NCBI GenBank assembly: GCA_904420205.1
Contig: CAJFUN010000002.1
Span: 22,524 to 86,523 of the forward strand
Direction of reading: 5' to 3'
Length of the DNA: 64,000 nt
From: Candidatus Parachristensenella avicola
GTDB taxonomy: Bacteria; Bacillota; Clostridia; Christensenellales; UMGS416
The position numbers and the translations under genes are program-made. The notes below the pieces were generated by a model that was not told where the DNA came from, searched no databases, and saw only the letters and a program-made list of their open reading frames with translations. Below, piece by piece: positions 1 to 7,346 of this stretch; position 1 is the first letter of the stretch, and the number at the start of each line of letters is the position of its first letter.

Positions 1-310
1 GGATGATCTGGCAGGCCTCCTGCTCCGACAGAAAGGCAGGCGGCTGTATCGCGCCAACCCAGCCCGCTCCGCCATATACCCTTACGATGCCCTCTCCCCC
101 GGTGAAAAGCCGTACCCGGCTGCCCTGTCCTGCGCAGCCCCACAGCCCTGCCGACACGGTCAGCGCCAGCGCCGCGCACAGGGCCGGGCTCCGCTTCCAC
201 CGCGCCGGAACGGGCTCTAGCAGCTCAGGCTGAACTTTCGCCCGTTCCTTATCGGGGTAGCCCGGCGCCTTATACCGTTGAACCGGGCATACTCCTCGAT
301 GTACTTTCAT
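1..310 (-). CDS. Lipoprotein of unknown function, N-terminal part (runs off window)
   Basis: An open frame of 103 codons starts with ATG at 310 and continues past the left edge. A good ribosome site (AGAGGAG) lies seven bases upstream of the ATG. The start of the protein is hydrophilic (MKVHRGVCPVQRYKAPGYPD). A basic-hydrophobic segment ending in a lipobox-like LWGC at about residues 52-55 follows, so the protein is probably exported and lipid-anchored. The last visible part reads PPAFLSEQEACQII. From memory, this layout (long N-terminal extension, lipobox, then a FLSE-E-A stretch) resembles a family of uncharacterised clostridial lipoproteins. The catalytic or binding part would lie outside the window, so no function can be given. 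Confidence 0.7.
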   Translation of the reverse strand, partial: MKVHRGVCPVQRYKAPGYPDKERAKVQPELLEPVPARWKRSPALCAALALTVSAGLWGCAGQGSRVRLFTGGEGIVRVYGGAGWVGAIQPPAFLSEQEACQII

Positions 311-352
311 CTCTTGCTCCTCTTACTAGACATTCCCCACCGCCGTCATCGA

Positions 353-381
353 ATTCTAAAGCTCCCGCGCCCGCAGGTAAA
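353..381 (-). promoter_or_regulatory. Possible sigma-A promoter for the left-edge lipoprotein
   Basis: Reading the minus strand, TTTACC (376-381) and TAGAAT (353-358) are 17 bases apart and about 45 bases upstream of the lipoprotein start. The match is moderate. Confidence 0.4.
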
Positions 382-553
382 GCCGCTCCTTTTCGCCGCC
401 GCCCGCTCTTTTGTTTCGCTTGTTTTCAGGGTAGTCTTTTAAGCAATTTCCAGATTGCAGAAAGACCCCGCACCGGCAAGCGGTTTCAACCAACGCTTTG
501 CCGTCTTTTGCCCTCATCAGCAGCGGCAGAATTCGCCCGTCTGGATAAATCAT
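356..553 (-). CDS. Possible small ORF, doubtful
   Basis: An open frame from an ATG at 553 gives 65 residues beginning MIYPDGRILPLLMRAKDG and ending in a basic, charged tail. A longer in-frame start exists at 601. The first half reads like real protein, but I see no ribosome site before either start, and the stop overlaps the candidate promoter of the next gene. It may be a small gene, the remnant of one, or chance. Confidence 0.2.
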   Translation of the reverse strand: MIYPDGRILPLLMRAKDGKALVETACRCGVFLQSGNCLKDYPENKRNKRAGGGEKERLYLRAREL

Positions 554-1630
554 GCTATAATCTATATACAAAGCCGATCTTGAGCGCTTCGTGCGATCCA
601 CCCAGTTTCAATCCCTCTGTCCATGTGTTCTTACGATCAAAAGGGCTACGGTCAAGTCAACAGGGATCGCCCTTCTATCGCTCTTTCTCCAGAAAAATTT
701 ACGACGAGGTCCCTCGCTTTTTCCCGCGCCATTTGAAATGCCTTCTCTTCTCAGAGAAATACAGCGCAACGCTTTAAGCCGCCATACCCGCAGCCCGTTT
801 CCCTGCTTAAAAAGGGGAATTGGCAAAGCGGGCCAGGAAAGCCCCGCGCCGCCCAGTGGGATGGGATGCGATCTGGCCGGCATCAGTATTATCCTTTTTG
901 GTTGTTTCAAAATATCTTTGGGGTAAAAAGGGGCGATCCGTATTTTATGACAAGACAAAAATGAAGTGTTCGACCTTTGAATCGGTTTCTCCTTCTCTAG
1001 GCTATTACCCTGATTGGCGTCCGCTTGCTGCGGCTTTGCATGCTGAACCCTGCTCCGCTTGAATCCATCTATGCTTGGATGTAGTCCTGGCTTACAAAAG
1101 CAGGCGCTTGATTCAGCGTTTGGGGAAATGGTTCGCGGCTGCCTTTTGTGCACCATGGTCTGGGACCATATCCTGAATCGCGATAAATCCGGCTTCACTT
1201 CCAATCCCCATGATATTCGTCCAGCCTTCTATTCCCCCCGCGTTACGTATACAATGCCGTCAATATCCTAAGCCATTTTCTCTTATACCCTATTCTTTTC
1301 CCCAAAATCGATCCTCCGGGCCGCTGCTTCTTTTCCCATGATCCCGCAGGCCTCGTCTTCCTGCTCAAAGGCCGATAAACCATCTCCGGAATGGGTGAAC
1401 AGGCTTACTGCGGCTAGGAAGCATACGATACGGCATATGATAGGCAGGCCTCTTTTGTATGTCCTCTTTTTTTATCCGCATAGCCGTCCACTTTGCTTTT
1501 TCGTATATTCTCGAACTTCTACCTTTTAGACATTTTAGCAGAGCCTTCCAGTTCCCCCGTCATAGATTTGACCATTTTATTTAAAAAGTGGCACACTTTC
1601 TTCATACCCGGCCGCCTACCCGGTATGGAA
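554..1630. other. Gene-poor stretch, nothing recognised
   Basis: About 1.1 kb with no reading frame that has both a ribosome site and protein-like composition. The longest frame (minus, 608-1204) is basic and low in hydrophobic clusters, and looks like chance. I found no tRNA, repeat or terminator. It may be decayed sequence. Confidence 0.5.
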
Positions 1631-1659
1631 TTGCCCTGTGCCCTTCCATGGGGTATAAT
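1631..1659 (+). promoter_or_regulatory. Sigma-A promoter of the HD/glycosidase/nadE operon
   Basis: TTGCCC (1631-1636) and TATAAT (1654-1659) are separated by 17 bases. Transcription should begin near 1666, leaving a short leader with the ribosome site AGAGGAGGG. Confidence 0.75.
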
Positions 1660-1689
1660 AGGGAATATGCGAATAAGAGGAGGGATCCG

Positions 1690-2367
1690 ATGCCTTACCA
1701 AACGGTCTCCGCCGATCTTGTCCACTATCTGGCCGATACGCTTTTTCCCACCTACGAGCGCTTTGATCCAGCCCATAACATCACCCATATCCGGGCGGTA
1801 ATCGAAAACAGTATGGAGCTGGCCCAGAGCTATGATGTAGTGCCCGATATGGTTTATACTATCGCAGCTTATCATGACATCGGCATCCCCCTGGGACGCA
1901 AAACCCACCACCTGACCAGCGGACAAATACTGTCCGAGGACGATAACCTGCTTCGCTGGTTTACGCCCCAGCAGATTACCGTCATGCGGGAAGCGATCGA
2001 GGATCACCGTGCTTCCGCAGCCTCGCCTCCCCGGTCGATCTATGGCTGCATCATCGCCGAGGCCGACCGCGACCTGCGCCTAGAAAGCGTAATCATGCGC
2101 TGCTATCAATATGGGGTAAGCCATTATCCTGAGCTCTCCTTTGACGAGCAATTTGACCGGCTCTACAGCCATATGCAGGAGAAATATGGAGAGGGCGGCT
2201 ATCTGCGCTTATGGCTTCGCACGCCGAAGAACGAACGCGGTCTCGCCCAGTTGCGCGGAATGTTGTCTGATCAAGCGGCGCTGCACGCCTATGTGCAGCA
2301 GCATGCCGCAGCTTGGGCGTGCAAATCGGAGCCTGGAGGTGAGCCGGATTGCGAAAACTTACCGTAG
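1690..2367 (+). CDS. HD-domain phosphohydrolase
   Basis: This is a 225-residue soluble protein of the HD superfamily, metal-dependent phosphohydrolases acting mostly on nucleotides or cyclic nucleotides. The metal site can be followed: His33 (DPAHNITH), the HD pair at 62-63 (AAYHDIG), a helix with EDHRAS near 103-108, and an Asp in AEADRDL near 124-129. The ATG at 1690 is chosen because AGAGGAGGG sits just before it. A longer in-frame start at 1588 would precede the promoter. It is the first gene of an operon and overlaps the glycosidase by 19 bases. The substrate cannot be told. Confidence 0.85.
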   Translation: MPYQTVSADLVHYLADTLFPTYERFDPAHNITHIRAVIENSMELAQSYDVVPDMVYTIAAYHDIGIPLGRKTHHLTSGQILSEDDNLLRWFTPQQITVMREAIEDHRASAASPPRSIYGCIIAEADRDLRLESVIMRCYQYGVSHYPELSFDEQFDRLYSHMQEKYGEGGYLRLWLRTPKNERGLAQLRGMLSDQAALHAYVQQHAAAWACKSEPGGEPDCENLP

Positions 2368-3647
2368 ACGCGGGAAAGCGCTATTTGGCCTGGGAGGATG
2401 GAGCCCCTTTCTTCTATATGGGGGATACGGCCTGGGAGCTTTTTCACTGCCTCACCCGCGAAGAAGCGGAGCTTTACCTCTCCACCCGGGCAAAGCAGGG
2501 CTTCACGGCCATCCAGGCAGTGGCATTGGCGGAATTTGACGGGCTGCGCCAGCCCAATGCCTATGGACGGACGCCGCTGAAAACCCATGAAGGGCGTTAT
2601 GACCCATTAATGCCCGACCTGAGCGGCCCCTACAGCTACTGGGACCATGTGGATTATTGCGTCGATTTGGCAGCGCGGTTGGGCCTCTTTATCACCCTGC
2701 TGCCTACTTGGGGCGATAAATTCAATATCGTATGGGGGCAGGGGCCTGAAATCTTTACGCCGGAAAACGCCGCCGGCTATGGCGCATGGATCGGCCGCCG
2801 CTTCCGAGATCGCTGGAACATCATCTGGATGCTGGGCGGCGATCGCCCGTTGACAGAACAGCGGCACCAGCATGTGATCGATGCATTGGCCCGGGGCATC
2901 CGGCAGAGTGATCCGAACCATCTCATGACCTTCCATCCGGTGGGCGGATCTTCCTCGCTGGATGCCGTGCCCGGACGGGGCTGGCTTGATTTCCATACGG
3001 TGCAGACCGGCCATGGGCTTGAGAGTTACCGCAGCTTTGAACTGCTGGCTCACACTCGGCTGGGAGAAGAAAAGCCTTTTATGGATGCAGAACCCCGTTA
3101 TGAGGATCACCCCGCCTGCTTTAATACTGAATACGGCTATTTCTGGGATGCCGCTGATGTTCGCCAGAACGCCTATTGGGATATCCTGGAGGGCGCCTGC
3201 GGCCATACCTATGGGAACCACAGCATCTGGCGCTTTAACCGCGAACCGCAGGGTTACTGGCCCTATGCTTGGCGCGAGGCCCTTACCCATCCCGGCGCGC
3301 AGACGGTTCCACTGGCGGCGCGGTTGCGGTTAAGCCGTCCCTATTTTGAGTTTCGCGCTGCGCCGGAGCTGGTGGATGACGATTCGGCCGCCATGGCGCA
3401 TATCGCATGCGGCCGGGGGGAGAATTATGCCTTTGTCTATACGCCGTTGGGGCAGCCGATCCGGTTTCACGGCGCACTGCTGGGCGGCAAGGCTCACCGG
3501 GCCGCCTGGTTTGACCCGCGTACCGGCGATACCCATGTCTTTGCCCTGACGCCGCCGGTCGATACGCTTTATGTTCCGCCGGACAGCGGCAAGGGGCGGG
3601 ATTGGGTGCTCGTCGTCGACCGTCTTGGTACGCACACCGACCAATAG
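2349..3647 (+). CDS. Apiosidase-like glycoside hydrolase (DUF4038 type)
   Basis: A 432-residue protein with the layout of DUF4038/apiosidase-like enzymes (related to GH140). The N-terminal part reads PFFYMGDTAWELFHCLTREE, the barrel carries GDKFNIVWGQGPEIF, WNIIWMLGGDRP and MTFHPVGG, and a small C-terminal beta domain of the kind paired with this family follows from about residue 345. It lacks a signal peptide, so it probably acts inside the cell on imported oligosaccharides or glycosides. The start is TTG at 2349, supported by GGAGGTGA six bases upstream, and it overlaps the HD gene by 19 bases. The exact sugar specificity is unknown. Confidence 0.8.
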   Translation: MRKLTVDAGKRYLAWEDGAPFFYMGDTAWELFHCLTREEAELYLSTRAKQGFTAIQAVALAEFDGLRQPNAYGRTPLKTHEGRYDPLMPDLSGPYSYWDHVDYCVDLAARLGLFITLLPTWGDKFNIVWGQGPEIFTPENAAGYGAWIGRRFRDRWNIIWMLGGDRPLTEQRHQHVIDALARGIRQSDPNHLMTFHPVGGSSSLDAVPGRGWLDFHTVQTGHGLESYRSFELLAHTRLGEEKPFMDAEPRYEDHPACFNTEYGYFWDAADVRQNAYWDILEGACGHTYGNHSIWRFNREPQGYWPYAWREALTHPGAQTVPLAARLRLSRPYFEFRAAPELVDDDSAAMAHIACGRGENYAFVYTPLGQPIRFHGALLGGKAHRAAWFDPRTGDTHVFALTPPVDTLYVPPDSGKGRDWVLVVDRLGTHTDQ

Positions 3648-3658
3648 GAGGATGTAAG

Positions 3659-5572
3659 ATGAATCATGGTTTTGTCAAGGTTGCAGCCGCTACGCCGTCT
3701 CTTCGGGTGGCCGACTGCGTCTATAATACAGATCAGATGCTGTCTCTCATGGAAAATGCCGCTCAATCAGGCGCCCGCCTGCTGGTCTTTCCTGAGCTAT
3801 CGATTACCGGCTATACTTGCGGCGACCTCTTTCTGCAGCGCGCCCTGTTGGAGGGCGCCCTTGCAGGGCTGGACAAGCTGCTCCAGTCCAGCCGGAATTA
3901 CGATATGCTGATCGTAGCCGGCCTGCCTATGGCTGTTGAGACCAAGCTATATAACGTAGCCGCCGTATGCCTGCGCGGCCGCCTGCTTGGTCTGGTTCCC
4001 AAGGCCAACCTGCCTACCTACAACGAGTTCTACGAGGGCAGGCTCTTTACCGCCGCTCCCGCTCAGGGTCGCGTCATATCTTTGCTCGGCCAGGAAGTCC
4101 CCTTTGGCGCCGACCTGATCTTTTGCTGCAATCAGCTGCCGGCCTTCCGGTTAGGCGTGGAGATCTGCGAAGATCTGTGGGTGCCCCAACCTAGGTCCAG
4201 CGCTTTGGCTTTAGCTGGGGCTACGGTCATCGCCAACCCCTCCGCCAGCAATGAAACCATCGGCAAGGCTGACTACCGCCGCCAGCTGGTGCAGTCGCAA
4301 TCTGCCCGGCTGGTAACCGGCTATGTCTATGCCGACGCCGGGGCAGACGAGTCCACCACCGACCTTGTATTCTCCGGCCATAACCTCATCGCAGAGAACG
4401 GAACGCTGCTGGCTCAGAGTGAACCTTTTTCTCAAGGCTTGCTGCTTTCAGAGCTGGATGTAGACCGCCTGGAGGAGGAACGCCGACGCCAGAGCACCTA
4501 TCCCGCAGCCGATACCCAGGGCTATACCCTCGTGCCCTTTGATCTTCCGCTGGAGCAAACGATGCTCACCCGCCGGATCGACCCTTATCCTTTTGTACCC
4601 GAAGATGCACAATGCCGGGCGCAGCGATGCGAATCGATTTTCGCCATCCAGGCGGCAGGCTTGAAAAAGCGCATTGCTCATACGCACTGCCAGCGTGCCG
4701 TTATCGGTATATCCGGCGGCCTGGATTCCTGCCTAGCCCTGCTGGTGACCGTCCGGGCCATGGATCTTTTAGGCCGGCCGCGATCCGATGTGCTGGCCGT
4801 CACCATGCCCTGCTTCGGCACCACGCGCCGGACCCGCAGCAATGCTGAGCTGCTCTGTCAGGAACTGGGCGTGGGATTTGATTGCGTGGATATTAGCGAA
4901 GCCGTGCGCCGTCACCTGGCCGATATCGGGCGCAGTGAACAGCAGCAGGACACGACCTATGAAAACGCGCAGGCCCGGGAGCGAACCCAGGTCCTGATGG
5001 ATATCGCCAACCGTGAAAACGGCTTGGTGATCGGTACCGGCGATCTTTCCGAATTGGCCTTGGGATGGGCTACCTATAACGGCGATCACATGTCGATGTA
5101 TGGCGTCAACGCGTCTATTCCCAAGACGTTGGTTCGTCATATGGTACGGTATGTTGCCGATACGGCCGATTCCAGGCAGCTTTCCGCCGTGCTGGACGAT
5201 ATCTTAAATACGCCTGTCAGCCCGGAACTTCTCCCAGCCCAGGACGGAGAGATCGCCCAGAAAACCGAAGATATCGTAGGGCCCTATGCCCTGCATGATT
5301 TCTTCCTCTATTATATGATGCGCTTTGGCTTCTCGCCGAGAAAGATCTACCGCATGGCGCTAATAGCTTTTCGCGGCGAATACGGCTCGGATACGGTGCT
5401 AACCTGGCTTAGAACCTTCTACCGCCGCTTTTTCTCTCAGCAATTCAAGCGCTCCTGCCTACCCGACGGCCCCAAGGTGGGATCGGTTGCGCTTTCGCCC
5501 CGGGGAGATTGGCGCATGCCCAGCGACGCCAGCGCGGCGCTATGGCTGGCAGAAGTAGATGCGCTGAAATAG
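3659..5572 (+). CDS. nadE: Glutamine-dependent NAD(+) synthase
   Basis: Catalyses the last step of NAD synthesis: deamido-NAD plus ATP and glutamine to NAD. This 637-residue protein is the two-domain type. The N-terminal nitrilase-like glutaminase has the Glu-Lys-Cys triad (Glu46 in FPELSITGY, Lys115 in VPKANLPT, Cys170 in GVEICEDLW). The C-terminal synthetase domain has the ATP loop SGGLDS at 352-357 and the conserved [24 protein letters not shown] at 3659 follows AGGAGG by six bases, 11 bases after the glycosidase stop, so it is co-transcribed. It ends in front of a strong hairpin terminator. Confidence 0.95.
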   Translation: MNHGFVKVAAATPSLRVADCVYNTDQMLSLMENAAQSGARLLVFPELSITGYTCGDLFLQRALLEGALAGLDKLLQSSRNYDMLIVAGLPMAVETKLYNVAAVCLRGRLLGLVPKANLPTYNEFYEGRLFTAAPAQGRVISLLGQEVPFGADLIFCCNQLPAFRLGVEICEDLWVPQPRSSALALAGATVIANPSASNETIGKADYRRQLVQSQSARLVTGYVYADAGADESTTDLVFSGHNLIAENGTLLAQSEPFSQGLLLSELDVDRLEEERRRQSTYPAADTQGYTLVPFDLPLEQTMLTRRIDPYPFVPEDAQCRAQRCESIFAIQAAGLKKRIAHTHCQRAVIGISGGLDSCLALLVTVRAMDLLGRPRSDVLAVTMPCFGTTRRTRSNAELLCQELGVGFDCVDISEAVRRHLADIGRSEQQQDTTYENAQARERTQVLMDIANRENGLVIGTGDLSELALGWATYNGDHMSMYGVNASIPKTLVRHMVRYVADTADSRQLSAVLDDILNTPVSPELLPAQDGEIAQKTEDIVGPYALHDFFLYYMMRFGFSPRKIYRMALIAFRGEYGSDTVLTWLRTFYRRFFSQQFKRSCLPDGPKVGSVALSPRGDWRMPSDASAALWLAEVDALK

Positions 5573-5595
5573 ATTCTACATTTGTAGAGGACAAT

Positions 5596-5626
5596 AAAAA
5601 GGCGTTGCATGCTGCAGCGCCTTTTT
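5596..5626. terminator. Terminator after nadE
   Basis: AAAAAGGCG and CGCCTTTTT arms with further TGCA pairing close a small loop. A/T runs on both sides mean it could also work in the opposite direction, for the convergent hydrolase gene. Confidence 0.8.
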
Positions 5627-5749
5627 ATTTGGGTCGCAATTTTCTTGCCCAGCGTACGCATCCGGATTGGCCGGCTGCCTTTACAATCGTCCTCCACCGG
5701 CCGCACGGCGCTGACCGCACCATCTCCGGCAGTTTTCCGCAGGCGCTGC

Positions 5750-6793
5750 TTATTCTTTTTGCAAATGCGCCATGAGGAAATCCACGATCTGAGGCCCATG
5801 GCTGAGCTCGTGCACGCCGGAGAAAACAGAAAAGCAAAATTCCCGGGCAATACCCAGCCGCTCATAAGCGTCGCGCACTTCAGGCGCGGCCAATCGGGCG
5901 TCCTGGCAGTCAAAAAGCTCGTCCGCATCCGCAACCTCAATATACAGCGCCCGTGGGCAAATCAATTTCGCTATTTCTACAAATGTAAAGCGATTGACCG
6001 AATCAAACCATCCCCAGTCGGACATTTTCACACTCATCGGGTCATGGAAAGCGCAGGATGAGCAAGCTACGCGGATGCGGGGATCGGCCGCTGCCACCAG
6101 CAGGGTATACAGGCCGCCATAAGATAGTCCCAACATGCCCACGCGGCTGCTGTCCAGTTGGGGCTTGCGGCAAAGCGCGTCCACCGAACGCATAATCATC
6201 AGCGTTTCCAGCGCCGCAAAGGAGCCGCCCAACATCTTGAGTTGATGCTCCATGTGCGCCCTGTCCATGTCCGGGCCATAATCCTTGCTCCATAAATAGA
6301 GCTGCGGAGCAAAGCAGGCTGCTCCACGCCGCAGCACGCGCCGCACCATATCGTTGTAGTTGGCCGAGCCAAAGAATCCGCCGACCCGCTCCGGCGTTCC
6401 AAGCCCGCCATGCTGGGTAATCACCAAGGGGAATGGGCCGTTCCCCTTGGGCAGGAATAGGATACCATAGGCGCACAAGCCCTCCATCACCGGGATACGC
6501 AGCCGGTATATAGCGCCTAGGTCGTCCTCCGCCACAAATATTTCCTCTGTCCCGCCTTCCGGCGCCGGCTCCAGCGGGCAAATTGGCCACCCCAGCATCT
6601 GCTTATACTGCTGCCGGTATGGTTCCGTCGTGCGCCAATATGCCTCGCAAGAGCTGAAATCAGGCGCAAAATAGGCATGTCGAGCCTCGCGTGCCTCCTC
6701 AATTCGTCGCGCCATCACATCGTTTAGCTCGGCTAAAGCCTTTTCTCGGTATCCGTCTCCCCGGTGAGGCTCTTCCTCATACAACCGCTCCAT
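5750..6793 (-). CDS. Alpha/beta hydrolase (esterase / dienelactone-hydrolase-like)
   Basis: A 347-residue cytoplasmic hydrolase. The second half has the fold marks: an oxyanion strand VITQHGGLG, the nucleophile elbow GLSYGG (GxSxG) at roughly residue 220, an acid in a stretch EVADADELFD, and a late His in GVHELSHGPQI. The N-terminal 110 residues form a charged helical cap, as in acetyl-xylan-esterase-like and related intracellular hydrolases. ATG at 6793 overlaps the end of the upstream DUF3592 gene by 17 bases and has AAAGGA upstream. A longer start at 6844 would lie deep inside that gene. Substrate unknown. Confidence 0.8.
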   Translation of the reverse strand: MERLYEEEPHRGDGYREKALAELNDVMARRIEEAREARHAYFAPDFSSCEAYWRTTEPYRQQYKQMLGWPICPLEPAPEGGTEEIFVAEDDLGAIYRLRIPVMEGLCAYGILFLPKGNGPFPLVITQHGGLGTPERVGGFFGSANYNDMVRRVLRRGAACFAPQLYLWSKDYGPDMDRAHMEHQLKMLGGSFAALETLMIMRSVDALCRKPQLDSSRVGMLGLSYGGLYTLLVAAADPRIRVACSSCAFHDPMSVKMSDWGWFDSVNRFTFVEIAKLICPRALYIEVADADELFDCQDARLAAPEVRDAYERLGIAREFCFSVFSGVHELSHGPQIVDFLMAHLQKE

Positions 6794-7217
6794 CTCCCTG
6801 TTCCTTTCTGCTGCGGCCTTTGCACCGCAGTCCTGTCCATCCATTCCATGCAGCCATACCCGCGCCGGCCGCAGTTAGGCAGCCGCCGATCCAGGGAAGG
6901 ATGATCGGTTCCAGCAGACGGGCCGCGGCAGGGTTCTCCGGATCATATCGCACTGTCACCTCCTGCCCGATTGTATATACGCTTTGCGGAATGCGCACTA
7001 GGCTTTCGCAAGCATCCCCCTGGGCGGTAAAGCTCACGCGCGCCCGGTAAAGCGGGCTGGCTTTGCTACTGGCGTCTTCATCCACCTCAATGGCGATGAT
7101 GCGCCCCTGGGCTTGGGCGCTTAGCGGGCTGCCTAACCGGGGCGCGGCCAGCCATACAAACAGCCCGGCTGCCATCAGCAAAATACCGGCCCACACCCAG
7201 CCCTTCCTTTTTTCCAC
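6777..7217 (-). CDS. DUF3592-type membrane protein
   Basis: A 146-residue protein with two membrane segments (about 8-25 and 108-126) flanking an extracytoplasmic beta-rich region (GRIIAIEVDED, RARVSFTAQGD, IGQEVTVRYDPENPAAARL). This matches the DUF3592 pattern, whose function is unknown. I place the start at GTG 7217, right after an AGGGGGG ribosome site. An ATG at 7301 lies upstream of the likely promoter. It is co-transcribed with the hydrolase it overlaps. Confidence 0.7.
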   Translation of the reverse strand: MEKRKGWVWAGILLMAAGLFVWLAAPRLGSPLSAQAQGRIIAIEVDEDASSKASPLYRARVSFTAQGDACESLVRIPQSVYTIGQEVTVRYDPENPAAARLLEPIILPWIGGCLTAAGAGMAAWNGWTGLRCKGRSRKEQGDGAVV

Positions 7218-7250
7218 CTTCCGCCCCCCTTTTGCGATTTGCTTTTGTTC

Positions 7251-7279
7251 AGTATAGCATGGCGGAAATGGGCTGACCA
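7251..7279 (-). promoter_or_regulatory. Possible promoter of DUF3592/hydrolase pair
   Basis: On the minus strand TGGTCA (7274-7279) and TATACT (7251-7256) are 17 bases apart, about 34 bases before the GTG start. The -35 is weak. Confidence 0.5.
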
Positions 7280-7346
7280 GTCTTGGTCTTATTTTTTTCA
7301 TGCAAACAGCCCGCGGGTTATACCGCGGGCTGCTGAGATTCGTTCG

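Noticed and set aside
608..1204. 198-codon open frame on the minus strand in the left gap
   Set aside because: No ribosome site, odd composition (many Arg, Pro, Ser, Lys; few hydrophobic clusters) and no recognisable motif. Best explained as chance.
7307..7331. Hairpin AGCCCGCGG/CCGCGGGCT after the ABC permease gene as a terminator
   Set aside because: The stem is strong, but on the minus strand it is followed by GTTTGCATG, without a useful T run. It may still slow transcription.
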